64,000 bases of DNA from positions 25,910-89,909 of the forward strand of contig JAIKZI010000013.1 in assembly GCA_024682375.1 (NCBI GenBank), in the 5' to 3' direction. The notes beneath the pieces are model-generated. The model was not told the DNA's origin and ran no database searches. It was given only the letters and a program-made list of their open reading frames with translations. The stretch's first letter is position 1. Each line of letters begins with the position of its first letter. Source of the DNA: Lachnospiraceae bacterium. Lineage in GTDB: Bacteria; Bacillota; Clostridia; Lachnospirales; Lachnospiraceae. This document shows, one piece after another, positions 26,605 to 36,345 of the stretch. A program made the translations under genes and the position numbers.

Positions 26605-27528
26605 TTAAATATGATTTGAAACAATAATCTCTTTTTCTTCCCAAATATACGGCATTCTATACCTCACTCTATACGCCATCAATTTCATACTCTCCTCACC
26701 CGCCTTCGGATTATACAAAACATCTCCGCAGATAGGATGATTAGCGTATGCCATATGTACACGAATCTGATGAGTTCTGCCATGCTCAATCTCAATTGAA
26801 AGAAGAGTACGATTTCTAGCTTTATCGAAACGAACTACTTTTGCATGAGTAATAGCCTCCTGACCATCGGGATGAACCTCGCGAAGAAGATAATCCTCGC
26901 TAATCTTTCGAATAGGCATATCCACATCGAAATCCATTGTTACCTCACCCTCAACCCAAGCCAGATAAGTCTTCTCATAATTACCGTTTTCTCTCTCATT
27001 TGTCATGATGCTCGCAGCATCCTGATTCTTGGCAAAAAGCACTATTCCCGAAGTATCCATATCAAGTCTTCCGATTGGAAACATTCTGCCCTGGTCCAAT
27101 CCCAGATGATCTGCAACCTGATTAGAAAGAGTATCGGCATAGTGACCCGGAGAAGGATGACAACAGACACCTGGCCCTTTGTTTAAAAAGATAAGATCAT
27201 CATCCTCATATAAAATCTGAAGAGGCGGCATATCTTTTGGAGGCTTTGCCCAAATTGAAACACTATCACGATCTAAAAAGCCCACATCTGTAAGACGTAC
27301 AGAAAGCTCATCTCCCGAATGTAAAATCGCATTCATAAAACGATACTCTGAATTTATACAAACTCCGTCCTCCCTGCGCTTCACACGGCGAATCATATTC
27401 TCTGTGCAGCGAAGAAACTTCTTCAGATATGTATGAATCGTCATGTCCTCGCCCTCAGAGCCTACAAGAACCACAACATGGCGACTACTTCCCTCAACAA
27501 CAATTTTTGAATTACACTTTACTTCCAT
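26605..27528 (-). CDS. RluA-family pseudouridine synthase
   Basis: A 307-residue protein with an N-terminal S4-like region (about 25-85) and the RluA catalytic domain. The active-site Asp is in GRLDMDTSGIVLFAK, followed by HQIRVHMAYANHPICGD. It isomerises uridine in rRNA or tRNA; the exact position cannot be predicted. It is flanked by a shared terminator and the tdk gene. Confidence 0.93.
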   Translation of the reverse strand: MEVKCNSKIVVEGSSRHVVVLVGSEGEDMTIHTYLKKFLRCTENMIRRVKRREDGVCINSEYRFMNAILHSGDELSVRLTDVGFLDRDSVSIWAKPPKDMPPLQILYEDDDLIFLNKGPGVCCHPSPGHYADTLSNQVADHLGLDQGRMFPIGRLDMDTSGIVLFAKNQDAASIMTNERENGNYEKTYLAWVEGEVTMDFDVDMPIRKISEDYLLREVHPDGQEAITHAKVVRFDKARNRTLLSIEIEHGRTHQIRVHMAYANHPICGDVLYNPKAGEESMKLMAYRVRYRMPYIWEEKEIIVSNHI

Positions 27529-27570
27529 AAAACCTATCTAAATATGACTGTCTCTGACAAATCCTATATA

Positions 27571-28155
27571 TTACTTTCCACTCTTTAAAGCCGGGCCGAG
27601 ATTTCCTTCACAGAAATGTTTACGGCACAAACTAATATAGCTGTCATTTCCGCCGAGCATAATCTGCTCACCAGTCTTAACAATTCCGTGTTCGTTAAAA
27701 CGAGCATTTGTTGTGGCCTTTTTTCCGCACCAGCAAATTGTCTTAGTTTCTTCGATTGTATCAGCGAGGGCAAAAAGCCACTTGCTACCTTCAAAAAGAT
27801 TTAACTGAAAATCAGTGCGAAGTCCATAGCATATCACTGGAACATTTAAATCATCTACGACATGTGCAAAAAAGAAAACCTGTTCTTTCGTGCAAAACTG
27901 TGCTTCATCCACAAGAATACAATCATAAGATTTGATAGTCTCCTCTGGTAGTTCCATAAAAGACTCAAGAATCATGCCTTCTCGCTCAAGTCCATCTACA
28001 CGACTCTTTACCGTCATCTTTCCATCTCTGGTATCAGCCTTTGGTTTTAGGATGATAACCTTCTGGCTTCTCTCCTCGTAATTATATGCAACCTTAAGAA
28101 TATCCATTGTCTTACCGGCGCCCATAGCACCGTATCTGTAGTACAGTTTAGCCAC
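27571..28155 (-). CDS. tdk: Thymidine kinase
   Basis: A 194-residue type II thymidine kinase. Motifs: P-loop GAMGAGKT, DEAQF lid region, ICYGLRTDF and zinc cysteines in CWCGKKA and CRKHF. It phosphorylates thymidine for salvage. The start is GTG at 28155, six bases after GGAGG, giving MAKLYYRYG. It is downstream of an L,D-transpeptidase terminator, so probably has its own promoter in a very short gap or depends on readthrough. Confidence 0.94.
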   Translation of the reverse strand: MAKLYYRYGAMGAGKTMDILKVAYNYEERSQKVIILKPKADTRDGKMTVKSRVDGLEREGMILESFMELPEETIKSYDCILVDEAQFCTKEQVFFFAHVVDDLNVPVICYGLRTDFQLNLFEGSKWLFALADTIEETKTICWCGKKATTNARFNEHGIVKTGEQIMLGGNDSYISLCRKHFCEGNLGPALKSGK

Positions 28156-28170
28156 TTTTTTCCTCCCGCC

Positions 28171-28207
28171 AAAAAAAAGAGCTGATCCAAAACGAATCAG
28201 TTCTTTT
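28171..28207 (-). terminator. Terminator of the second L,D-transpeptidase gene
   Basis: Minus strand AAAGAACTGATTC / GGATCAGCTCTTT imperfect stem followed by a run of T; 19 bp after the stop codon. Confidence 0.85.
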
Positions 28208-28225
28208 AATTATCTTTATTTCAAA

Positions 28226-29086
28226 CTAACGACTTCTCCATGGGTTTGCTTCATCCGAATCTGTAGGATCCCATGAACCCATTTCAGAAGAGTTTTCGAT
28301 TTTCTGGCAACCAGGTTTACCAAACGGGCCAACCTCTTTACTATCAAAAATCTCAACTGTCGTTCCTTCCGGACAATTATCACAGAGCCATTTCGCATCT
28401 GCTACACATAGTCTAACACAACCTAGTGAAGCCGGCTCACCTAATTTATTAAATTCATCGATTTCGAGAGCATCCTTCTTCTCAGCTGTATATGGAACTG
28501 AGTGGAACATAATCGGTCCATCAATTCTATATGCATACTGTCCAAAAGTATTCTCATATAAGGCATGCCACTCGTATTTCGTTGAAGTTTTAAATGTTCC
28601 TGTAGGGGTTGCATCGTTAAGTCCAACTGAACAAACCATAGCCTTAAACGGAACAGTGTAGTTTCCATTCTCATCTTTAGAATAGACATTAACAACATTT
28701 AATTTTCTATTAACTCTAACTAAATAAGGATAATCACCTGTATTAACAGTATCATCCATCTTGATGTTTGCTTCACCATTTTCCTGGGCTTCTGTCGCTA
28801 AAGTCTGGTCAATTGAAGGTGCATTTGATGCAGTTTTATTCTCTGCATTACTCGATAGCGCCCCTTTCGTCTCCGCTACCGATGTGATTGGATGTTCACC
28901 ATACATATTTGTATAAATGATTGCACCGCCGGAAAAAAGAACAATCGCAGCCATCAAACTTACTATTGCGCCACGTCTTACTATTTTCTTATTTTTTCTT
29001 TTAACAAGTCTATCACGCAGAATCTGATCTACTGTAATAAGTTCCTCGTCTTCGTAACCAAATAGGTCTCTTCTGTTCTTATCCAT
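28226..29086 (-). CDS. L,D-transpeptidase (YkuD), membrane-anchored
   Basis: A 286-residue protein: cytoplasmic N-terminus of about 40 residues, one membrane helix (about 40-60), a low-complexity stalk rich in Ala/Asn/Ser and a YkuD domain (about 118-245). The catalytic motif is ASLGCVRLCVADAKW, with nucleophilic Cys and the classical Arg. It is the second 3-3 cross-linking enzyme in this window and differs from the first by lacking the PG_binding_4 region. Confidence 0.92.
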   Translation of the reverse strand: MDKNRRDLFGYEDEELITVDQILRDRLVKRKNKKIVRRGAIVSLMAAIVLFSGGAIIYTNMYGEHPITSVAETKGALSSNAENKTASNAPSIDQTLATEAQENGEANIKMDDTVNTGDYPYLVRVNRKLNVVNVYSKDENGNYTVPFKAMVCSVGLNDATPTGTFKTSTKYEWHALYENTFGQYAYRIDGPIMFHSVPYTAEKKDALEIDEFNKLGEPASLGCVRLCVADAKWLCDNCPEGTTVEIFDSKEVGPFGKPGCQKIENSSEMGSWDPTDSDEANPWRSR

Positions 29087-29432
29087 ATGCCTATTATAAC
29101 TGAAAAGACGAGATATAAAAACTAAATTTCAGCTATAAATTATAAATATTTTATAATATTAAACAAATAAAAAATCACTATCAAACGATAGTGACTTTTT
29201 ACGGTTTTTCTTTTTCCCTTTTGAATGGTATTTATAGACTATCACAGTGAAAAGACGCGGCCATCGCCTTTCCATTGTGCTGTCTGCATTAAAAATTTTC
29301 CTCTAGTTTTCCGATCTCTTGTCTACAAATTAACAATACACTATTTCAAGGGAAAAAATTGTTTTTTTATCAATACCTAGTGTTATGTACACATAAAAGT
29401 GCAATTTGACATATTTTTAACCCACTAGATTT
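29087..29432 (-). other. 346-bp intergenic region with terminator and possible small RNA
   Basis: Contains an AT-rich leader of the L,D-transpeptidase gene, an 8-bp stem terminator TCACTATC / GATAGTGA (29175-29194) with T-runs on both sides, and about 230 bp with no gene. On the minus strand a weak TTGAAA-16-TGTAGA promoter-like pair near 29325-29350 could start a transcript of about 150 nt with an imperfect CACAATGGAAAGGCG / CGTCTTTTCACTGTG hairpin that ends at the terminator. The terminator also ends the SDR gene transcript. No riboswitch consensus was recognised. Confidence 0.4.
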
Positions 29433-30197
29433 TTACCTATATATTTTCTTTTTCTGTTGATGTCCGGTCAACTTTATAAGCATATTTCTCGAAACAAATC
29501 TTCCGCCGAAAATAGCTAGTTTCATACTAAGTGTAGGAATAATTCTAACCTTCTTTTTAAACATCATCTTGATTGCATATGAAACACAATCTTTGGCAGA
29601 GATTCCTTTTAGTGAAAACTCGACATTTGCCACATTATTAAATTCAGTATTAACCGGTCCTGGACACAAAACTCCAATATAAGTATTGGAATTCTTTTCC
29701 TTTAACTCTCTTGCGATTGCCTCTGTGAGACTTACTACATAAGACTTTGTCGCATAATAGGTTGCCATATAAGGTCCTGCAGGAAAAAGTCCAGCGGAAG
29801 AACCGATATTTAAAATATACCCCTCTCCTTTTTCCTCAAAAATACGAACCATATGTTTAGTCAAAATATGAAGTGTCTTCACATTCAGTTCTATCATAGA
29901 AAGCTCTTTCTCAAGGGAAGTCTCAGAAAATGGTCCGCAATCGCCGAAGCCTGCATTGTTCACAAAAATAGAAACATCCAGCTTTTCTATTTCAGAAACC
30001 AAAGACAAAATATCTTCAAGCTTTGAAAGGTCTCTTTTTAAGATGATATTATCATCTCCGAGTTCCTTCTTAAGTTCTAAAAGCCTATCTTCTCTTCTTG
30101 CGACTAAAACCAGGGCATATCCCATTTTGTAAAGCTGTCTTGCCATCTCTCTTCCTATTCCGGAAGAAGCCCCGGTGATTACTGCATATTTTTTCAT
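29433..30197 (-). CDS. Short-chain dehydrogenase/reductase, DltE-like
   Basis: A 254-residue classical SDR: cofactor motif TGASSGIGREMARQL, VNNAGFG, catalytic Ser in NIGSSAGLFP and YxxxK in YYATKSYV. The C-terminus (about 195-250) is typical of the YqjQ/DltE-like group of unknown substrate. It is NAD(P)-dependent. It sits 11 bp downstream of the EAL protein gene, which may make it part of that operon. Confidence 0.88.
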   Translation of the reverse strand: MKKYAVITGASSGIGREMARQLYKMGYALVLVARREDRLLELKKELGDDNIILKRDLSKLEDILSLVSEIEKLDVSIFVNNAGFGDCGPFSETSLEKELSMIELNVKTLHILTKHMVRIFEEKGEGYILNIGSSAGLFPAGPYMATYYATKSYVVSLTEAIARELKEKNSNTYIGVLCPGPVNTEFNNVANVEFSLKGISAKDCVSYAIKMMFKKKVRIIPTLSMKLAIFGGRFVSRNMLIKLTGHQQKKKIYR

Positions 30198-30208
30198 AAA
30201 AACTCCAT

Positions 30209-32554
30209 TTACTCTAGGTCATACAGACTCTTTGGCTCATCATAATAGAAGCCCTGTCCCAATTCAACAAAAGCAGAACGAACGAAATTATATTCATCTT
30301 CATTCTCAATTCCAACACAAAGCGCCTTAGATCCAATATCTTTTGTCAAAAGACTAAGCGACTTTATAAAATTCTGATTCGAAACATTATTCTCGACATC
30401 TTTCATATACTTAATATTAAGTTTAATAACCGAGAATTTCTGCTCCAATACAAGATTTAGTGAAGAAAACTCCTTACCATAATCATCAAGCCATACATCA
30501 AAGCCCTCTTTCTTCAACATACGAATTCCATCATCCAAAAATGCATGTTTCTGGAAAAAAGCATGCTCAGAAATTTCAAATCGAAGTAAATCTCTTGGAA
30601 CTTCATAGCTGTCTACCAAGGCTGGAATTCTTTTTTCCGGCTCACCGTTTGCAAAATCATAGTAAGAAAGATTTAGAGAAACCGGAATTGGTTTTCCACC
30701 AACATCTATAATCTTTTTCAAATCACTAAGGACCTGTCGAATCACATATTTATCGAGTTTATCAATCAGGTTTTCTTCTTCCAAAATAGGCACATACTCA
30801 CTAGGAGAAATCAAAACACCTTCATCATTTTCCCAGCGCGACAATGCTTCATAGCCAAAAATTTCATCTTTTTTAATATCATATATTGGCTGATACAAAA
30901 CCTTAATCTTGTTTTCATTTATGGCATTGTTCAAGTTCTCAATGAAATAGTTCTTCTTATTTTCTTTTAAAAGCATTTCATCATCGAACCATACTATATT
31001 ATTTCCATACTTTCTTTTTGTTGTCTCGCATGCAATTCTCGCTCTATCGCAGCACTCAGACATAGTTATATCTGTCTGCCATCTTGCAATACCACAATTT
31101 AAAGACATAGTTGGAATCCTATGGTAAATCTTTATCTTGTCGAAAACCTTCCTTACATTTTCCTCAGCTTCTTCTTCATAACATAAAACCGAGAAATGAT
31201 CTTCTCCAAATCGGGCTACAAGCCTTGTATCAAAGTTTTCTTTCAAACAATCAGAAATATTTTTTATAAAACCATCGCCCTTATCATAGCCGTATTTTGA
31301 ATTATATTCTTTCATATTCGCGATATTAAAATATAGAAATACAAACCTGTCCAAATCATTTGGACTCATAGCTACGATTTCTCTTGTCTTTGAGAAAAAA
31401 GCTCTAATAGTAAGAAGTCCTGTCATCTTATCGAGGTCTTCTTCCATAATCAACCTATTGAAAGTTTCCTTCAATTTATCATTATATTTATCACTTCTGT
31501 CATAGGCTCCACCCTCTACAGAGCCTCTGGCCTTCGTACTAGCCTGAAGACAATAAATATCTGCCTGTCTTATCATAGTCTTTAAATCCATCTCGGACTT
31601 ACAATTTCCTACGATATATCCGGTAGAAAAAGTCAAATACAAATCATGCTCATCGAAGCTATTACCAATAAATTCTGCTTTTATTAAATTTAGATTTCGT
31701 ATTATATCAACTTCGGTTTCTTCAGAAACAACAATCGCTATTTTCCCATCTCCTATCATATAGAGATCATCTTCTTTGTAATAGCGTTTCAGAATAGTTA
31801 CGAAATCCAACATAATATCTTCGGTAAACTCTGAACCGTACATATCTTTATAAAATTCCAAAGACTCAACTCTTAGAACTGCGATTGAAGCATTTCGTCC
31901 TACATATTCTTTTGCCCTATCATAGGCTGCGGAACCATTAAATATTCCAGTCAAAGAATCATGACTCAATAAATACTCCATATCATTCATAACACGAAGT
32001 CCCCTGATTCGAATACTCATGACAAAATAAGTCATAACAATACTCGCAAAATAAAACTCCACGCCATGAATATTGTCGCCTCTAAAAACCGAATAAGGTT
32101 TTACAATCCTTGAAAGAATCAAAAAGAGCACAGTCCAAAAAGTCGTAAAACTTATATTTCTCCAAGGCTTATCCAAAATAAAAATTGGATTGATAAGAAG
32201 ATACATAAGAAATGTAAGCGCCTGATGATTCGTATCGAGGAGAGTTCCCATCATTATCGTATGAAAAAAAACAACCCCGGATGCCAGATACAACATATTT
32301 GTTGAATCTTCATAATCATCCGGAAGTAAAAAATGCTTTATAAAAGCAAGCATTATATACAAAAGAACCAGGGTCAATGTAGTCCAATTACTAAGCCTTC
32401 CGCTTAATATAGATTGGAATGCAAAATTCATAACACTGATTGGAATTCCAATCGCAAGAAGTAAATCAAAAGAATTAAAATTCTTCCTTTGTATTATTTC
32501 CTTATATTCAGCATAATCCTTAAATAAAAGAATATCTAAAATCCCTTTAAACAT
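30209..32554 (-). CDS. Membrane GGDEF-GGDEF-EAL protein, likely c-di-GMP phosphodiesterase
   Basis: A 781-residue protein: about six membrane helices (about 25-195), then two tandem GGDEF-like domains and an EAL domain (about 535-781). The first GGDEF (SLTGIFNG start) has IGDGKIA and the second (KMTGLLTIRA start) GEDHF in place of GGDEF, so neither should synthesise c-di-GMP. The EAL domain keeps its key residues: YEALSR, NLSYYDF, FEISE, LDDYGKEFSSL, Lys in VIKLN, VGIENEDE and QGFYYDEP. It is therefore probably a phosphodiesterase with regulatory GGDEF modules. It heads an operon with SDR downstream. Confidence 0.92.
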   Translation of the reverse strand: MFKGILDILLFKDYAEYKEIIQRKNFNSFDLLLAIGIPISVMNFAFQSILSGRLSNWTTLTLVLLYIMLAFIKHFLLPDDYEDSTNMLYLASGVVFFHTIMMGTLLDTNHQALTFLMYLLINPIFILDKPWRNISFTTFWTVLFLILSRIVKPYSVFRGDNIHGVEFYFASIVMTYFVMSIRIRGLRVMNDMEYLLSHDSLTGIFNGSAAYDRAKEYVGRNASIAVLRVESLEFYKDMYGSEFTEDIMLDFVTILKRYYKEDDLYMIGDGKIAIVVSEETEVDIIRNLNLIKAEFIGNSFDEHDLYLTFSTGYIVGNCKSEMDLKTMIRQADIYCLQASTKARGSVEGGAYDRSDKYNDKLKETFNRLIMEEDLDKMTGLLTIRAFFSKTREIVAMSPNDLDRFVFLYFNIANMKEYNSKYGYDKGDGFIKNISDCLKENFDTRLVARFGEDHFSVLCYEEEAEENVRKVFDKIKIYHRIPTMSLNCGIARWQTDITMSECCDRARIACETTKRKYGNNIVWFDDEMLLKENKKNYFIENLNNAINENKIKVLYQPIYDIKKDEIFGYEALSRWENDEGVLISPSEYVPILEEENLIDKLDKYVIRQVLSDLKKIIDVGGKPIPVSLNLSYYDFANGEPEKRIPALVDSYEVPRDLLRFEISEHAFFQKHAFLDDGIRMLKKEGFDVWLDDYGKEFSSLNLVLEQKFSVIKLNIKYMKDVENNVSNQNFIKSLSLLTKDIGSKALCVGIENEDEYNFVRSAFVELGQGFYYDEPKSLYDLE

Positions 32555-32564
32555 GCTTCCCCCA

Positions 32565-33332
32565 TCAATATTTTTTTGCGATATCTAATGCAACATCAGG
32601 ATAATTGGTAATAATTGCATTTACCTTTGCCTTCGCACACATCTTCATATATTCTTTTTCATTTACTGTCCAAACATTTACATCGAGGCCATTCTTCTTT
32701 GCCTCTTCCATATAGCCAGGATACTGAATATTGTAAAGGGCAGGATGAAGTGCATCACAATTTGTTTTTTCCTTGGCATAAGATGCGATATCAATAATAC
32801 CATCAGCATATAAAAGTCCAGTCTTTACTGTACTATCAAGTTCCTTCATCTTCTTCACTGTGTAATGATTAAATGAAGAATATAAAACTCTATCTTCAAG
32901 TCCCATCTCACGGGTTAAATCGAGACACATCTTTTCTATACCTTCATAGAAAAAAACTCCAGATTTAATTTCTACATTGATTGTGAGATTTGAAGGCTTT
33001 AAAAGTTCATAAACCTCTTTCAGAGTAGGAATCTTTACCTTACCAAACTTCTTCTTTCCAGCATTGAAGTTCATATCGAGAAGTTCTTCGTAAGTATAAT
33101 CCTTTACAAATCCTTCTCTATCAGTAACTCTATTTATCTTTTCATCGTGAGTTACAACTAAAACATTATCTTTTGTAAGCTGAACATCCAATTCTACGCC
33201 ATCAGCGCCGAGTTCTGCCGCTTTTTCAAAAGCAAGCAAGGAATTCTCAGGTGCATATGCACTAGCACCTCTATGGGCCCAAATAAGGCTTCTCGTACCA
33301 TCTTCTTTTTTCTTAGAAAACAAATCGAACAT
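32565..33332 (-). CDS. Glycerophosphodiester phosphodiesterase
   Basis: A 255-residue UgpQ-type TIM-barrel enzyme: WAHRGASAYAPENSLLAF, ADGVELDVQLTKDNVLVVTHD (metal and catalytic His) and NVEIKSG. It hydrolyses glycerophosphodiesters to glycerol-3-phosphate. No signal peptide, so cytosolic. It is directly between the NUDIX gene and the EAL gene with gaps of 1-10 bp. Confidence 0.94.
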   Translation of the reverse strand: MFDLFSKKKEDGTRSLIWAHRGASAYAPENSLLAFEKAAELGADGVELDVQLTKDNVLVVTHDEKINRVTDREGFVKDYTYEELLDMNFNAGKKKFGKVKIPTLKEVYELLKPSNLTINVEIKSGVFFYEGIEKMCLDLTREMGLEDRVLYSSFNHYTVKKMKELDSTVKTGLLYADGIIDIASYAKEKTNCDALHPALYNIQYPGYMEEAKKNGLDVNVWTVNEKEYMKMCAKAKVNAIITNYPDVALDIAKKY

Positions 33333-33333
33333 A

Positions 33334-33939
33334 TTATTTCTCCCTTACTAATTTATAATAAGCAAGTATTCCGCTCACAGTCTTCGAATCCTGAATGGTT
33401 CCATCGAAAATCAAATCAATCAAATCATCTAAATCGCAGGCTATAATATCAATACTCTCTGCATCATCCAACATCTGCTCTTTTCTATCATGAAGGCCTC
33501 TCGAAAGATAAACCTCAATAAATTCATCGCAAAAAGCAACTGTTGTTTTTAAGGATAAAAGGTGTTTCATTTCATTCGGAATGAATCCCGTTTCCTCTTC
33601 CAATTCTCTATTCGCTGTCACGCAAGGATCCTCGTCTACAGAATCTCTGGCACCAGCCGGAATCTCAAGTGTATATCTATTGAGTGCAGGTCTATACTGT
33701 CTGACCATAAGAAGTTTTCCATCATCTCTTACAGCGACAATCGCAGCTGCACCCTTTCTATGTGACACCATGTCCCAATAGTGAATCTCACCATTTGGAA
33801 GGCGAATCGCATCTTTGTATAAATCAACAATAGCTCCTGCAGACACAAGTTCTCTTCCAACTCTTTCTACATGAGCTTCATCTAAATCGCCTTTTAAATT
33901 CACATCGCATAAGTCTTTAATTTTTCTATATCCACCCAC
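33334..33939 (-). CDS. NUDIX hydrolase, ADP-ribose pyrophosphatase-like
   Basis: The NUDIX box is recognisable as GARDSVDEDPCVTANRELEEETGF (shown here in two parts: REL-EEETG core and an upstream Gly with one extra residue before the first Glu). Length and position resemble ADP-ribose pyrophosphatases (NudF type). The open frame extends to a TTG at 33969, but GTG at 33939 follows AAGGTGG by about seven bases and I prefer it (201 residues). It starts an operon with glycerophosphodiesterase and the EAL protein. Confidence 0.85.
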   Translation of the reverse strand: MGGYRKIKDLCDVNLKGDLDEAHVERVGRELVSAGAIVDLYKDAIRLPNGEIHYWDMVSHRKGAAAIVAVRDDGKLLMVRQYRPALNRYTLEIPAGARDSVDEDPCVTANRELEEETGFIPNEMKHLLSLKTTVAFCDEFIEVYLSRGLHDRKEQMLDDAESIDIIACDLDDLIDLIFDGTIQDSKTVSGILAYYKLVREK

Positions 33940-33987
33940 TATTTTTACCACCTTTTTATATATTTTCAAACATAAAAATTGTATAAC

Positions 33988-34020
33988 AAAAAAGACCGCC
34001 GGTAAATACCGACGGTCTTA
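33988..34020 (-). terminator. Terminator of rny
   Basis: A 12-bp stem AAGACCGTCGGT / ACCGGCGGTCTT (minus strand) with TTTTTTG after it, immediately behind the rny stop. Confidence 0.92.
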
Positions 34021-34025
34021 AAAAA

Positions 34026-35582
34026 CTATTTTGCATATTCTACGGCTCGAGATTCACGGATAACATTTACCTTGATCTGGCCAGGATATTTAAGTTCAGA
34101 CTCAATTCTATTTGCAATGTCTCTTGCAAGAAGAACCATTCCTGAATCATCAATCTGATCAGGAGTAACCATGATTCTAACTTCACGTCCAGCCTGGATA
34201 GCATATGCCTTTTCAACGCCCTTGAAATCATTTGTGATTTCTTCAAGCTGCTGAAGTCTCTGTGTATATGCTTCCATTGTCTCACGTCTAGCACCAGGAC
34301 GAGCTGCACTAATAGTATCAGCAGCCTGTACAAGACAAGCAATAATAGATTCAGCAGGAACATCTCCATGATGTGAAGCAACAGAGTTGATTACGATATC
34401 ATTCTCTTTGTACTTACGGCAGATTTCAACACCGAGCTGTACATGAGACCCCTCTCTCTCGTGATCAACTGCCTTACCAATATCATGTAACAAACCAGCA
34501 CGCTTAGCAAGTTTGACATCCTCGCCAACCTCTGCAGCAAGAAGTCCTGAAAGCTCAGCCACTTCAATGGAATGCTTAAGAGCATTCTGACCGTAGCTAG
34601 TTCTAAACTTCATTCTACCAAGGATTCTAACGAGATTAGAATCTAATCCATGGATACCAACTTCAAGAGCAGCCTCTTCACCAGCTTCCTTGATGTCCTC
34701 ATCCACTTCTCTCTTCGCTGCGTTTACCATCTCCTCGATTCTAGCTGGATGAATACGTCCATCTACAATCAACTTCTCGAGTGCAACACGAGCGATTTCT
34801 CTTCTAACAGGATCAAACGCTGAAAGTACAACAGCATCAGGTGTATCATCAATAATAAGTTCTACACCAGTCATCGTTTCAAGTGTTCTAATATTACGTC
34901 CTTCACGACCGATGATTCTACCCTTCATCTCATCACTCGGAAGCTGTACAACAGTGATTGTACTCTCTGCCACGTGATCAGCAGCACACTTCTGAATAGC
35001 TGCTACAACAATATCTTTTGCTTTCTTATTAGCATCATCTTTTGCTTCAGCCAAAGTCTCCTTCACGAGCTTCGCAGCATCAATCTTTACATCATTCTCA
35101 ATTGCTCCAAGAAGAAGCTTCTTAGCCTGGTCCTTTGTCAAACCTGAGATTCTCTCGAGCTCCTGTACACGTAAATCGTTGAGTTTATCGATTTCAGCCT
35201 CTTTTCTTCTAATCTCATCCTCTTTACGATTGAGATTTCTTTCTCTATGATCACAAGCATCAATCTTACGATCAAGAGTCTCCTCTTTCTGCTGAATTCT
35301 GCGCTCATTCTTAGATACTTCTGAACGGCGTTCTGAAATCTCTTTATCGAGATCATTCTTCACCCTCAGATTCTCTTCCTTTGCTTCTAGTAAGGCTTCC
35401 CTCTTCTTTGACTCGGCTTCCTTTACCGCTTCATCGATTATTTCACGAGCCTTCTCTTCCGCACCACCTACTTTTCTCTCGCCAACCTTTTTATGATAAG
35501 AATTTGCTAAAGCAAAAGTTAGAGGAACGGCAACTACAACTGTTACAACAACTGCAATAATGCAAACAATACTTGTTGACAC
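34026..35582 (-). CDS. rny: Ribonuclease Y
   Basis: A 518-residue endoribonuclease: N-terminal membrane anchor (about 3-27), long coiled coil (about 30-200), KH domain ([19 protein letters not shown]) and HD domain ([12 protein letters not shown]). It initiates mRNA decay at the membrane in Firmicutes. The start is GTG at 35582 with GGAGG seven bases upstream. It has its own terminator. Confidence 0.97.
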   Translation of the reverse strand: MSTSIVCIIAVVVTVVVAVPLTFALANSYHKKVGERKVGGAEEKAREIIDEAVKEAESKKREALLEAKEENLRVKNDLDKEISERRSEVSKNERRIQQKEETLDRKIDACDHRERNLNRKEDEIRRKEAEIDKLNDLRVQELERISGLTKDQAKKLLLGAIENDVKIDAAKLVKETLAEAKDDANKKAKDIVVAAIQKCAADHVAESTITVVQLPSDEMKGRIIGREGRNIRTLETMTGVELIIDDTPDAVVLSAFDPVRREIARVALEKLIVDGRIHPARIEEMVNAAKREVDEDIKEAGEEAALEVGIHGLDSNLVRILGRMKFRTSYGQNALKHSIEVAELSGLLAAEVGEDVKLAKRAGLLHDIGKAVDHEREGSHVQLGVEICRKYKENDIVINSVASHHGDVPAESIIACLVQAADTISAARPGARRETMEAYTQRLQQLEEITNDFKGVEKAYAIQAGREVRIMVTPDQIDDSGMVLLARDIANRIESELKYPGQIKVNVIRESRAVEYAK

Positions 35583-35748
35583 AGGAGCACCTCCTTTTAT
35601 TTAATTTTCATTGTTCTATATAGTTTCTTATTGTAAATTATTAATTTAATATTTCTTCTAATACTTACAACAGATTTAATTTTAGTGGAAATATGCGCTA
35701 AAGTCAAGATTTCTAAGCCCTCAGACCACTACATTTAGTATTAAAAGT

Positions 35749-36345
35749 CTATAAAAATTTCATAACATCCGAACTACTAAAACCCTTCCCCAGAAGAAAA
35801 CGATACTGTTTTGCCTTCTCCTTCTCATCGGCTTCTTCCTTCACATAGTGCCTCTTTCTAAGCCAATTCATAATAAGCTCATCAGAAGATGCCGTATGCT
35901 CTTCGTCAAGAGCAATCTCAATCAAGCTATCACTAATCCCCTTCTTCTTTAAATCCATCACAAGGATTCTCTCACTCTTCGCATTCTGATGAATCCTGAC
36001 ATAATTCCTTGCCATTCTTTCATCATCTAAATATTTAAACTTCTTCACATAAGAAATAGCTTCCAAAATAGCTTCCTCTGGATAACCATTTCTTTTAAGT
36101 TTCGTCCGTAATTCATGCTCACTCCTATCCTGATCTAGGAGCAAATGCATAGCTCTAGACTTCGCCCTCGGAATGAAGATTTCCCTCAAGAGTTTCTCAT
36201 ACTCTTCTTCGCTTAAATCATATCCCTCTTCCAGGTTATATCTATAAGCCTCTCTCTTATAAAGAGTGAAGCCTGTCCCATTGTCGAGACAGACTTCTAC
36301 CTTCTTCTTCGAATTACGAACAGATTTTACCTCTGTTACTATCAT
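35749..36345 (-). CDS. recX: Regulatory protein RecX
   Basis: A 198-residue RecX: tandem three-helix repeats with blocks AMHLLLDQDRSEHELRTKLKR, KYLDDERMARNYVRIHQNAKS and the C-terminal QYRFLLGKGFSSSDVMKFL. It modulates RecA filaments. It begins at the base after the recA stop codon, so the two are co-transcribed and under the SOS box. Confidence 0.93.
   Translation of the reverse strand: MIVTEVKSVRNSKKKVEVCLDNGTGFTLYKREAYRYNLEEGYDLSEEEYEKLLREIFIPRAKSRAMHLLLDQDRSEHELRTKLKRNGYPEEAILEAISYVKKFKYLDDERMARNYVRIHQNAKSERILVMDLKKKGISDSLIEIALDEEHTASSDELIMNWLRKRHYVKEEADEKEKAKQYRFLLGKGFSSSDVMKFL

Noticed and set aside
29200..29432. c-di-GMP or other riboswitch before the SDR/EAL genes
   Set aside because: No match to the conserved words of known riboswitches was found on either strand, and the region is downstream, not upstream, of the SDR gene.
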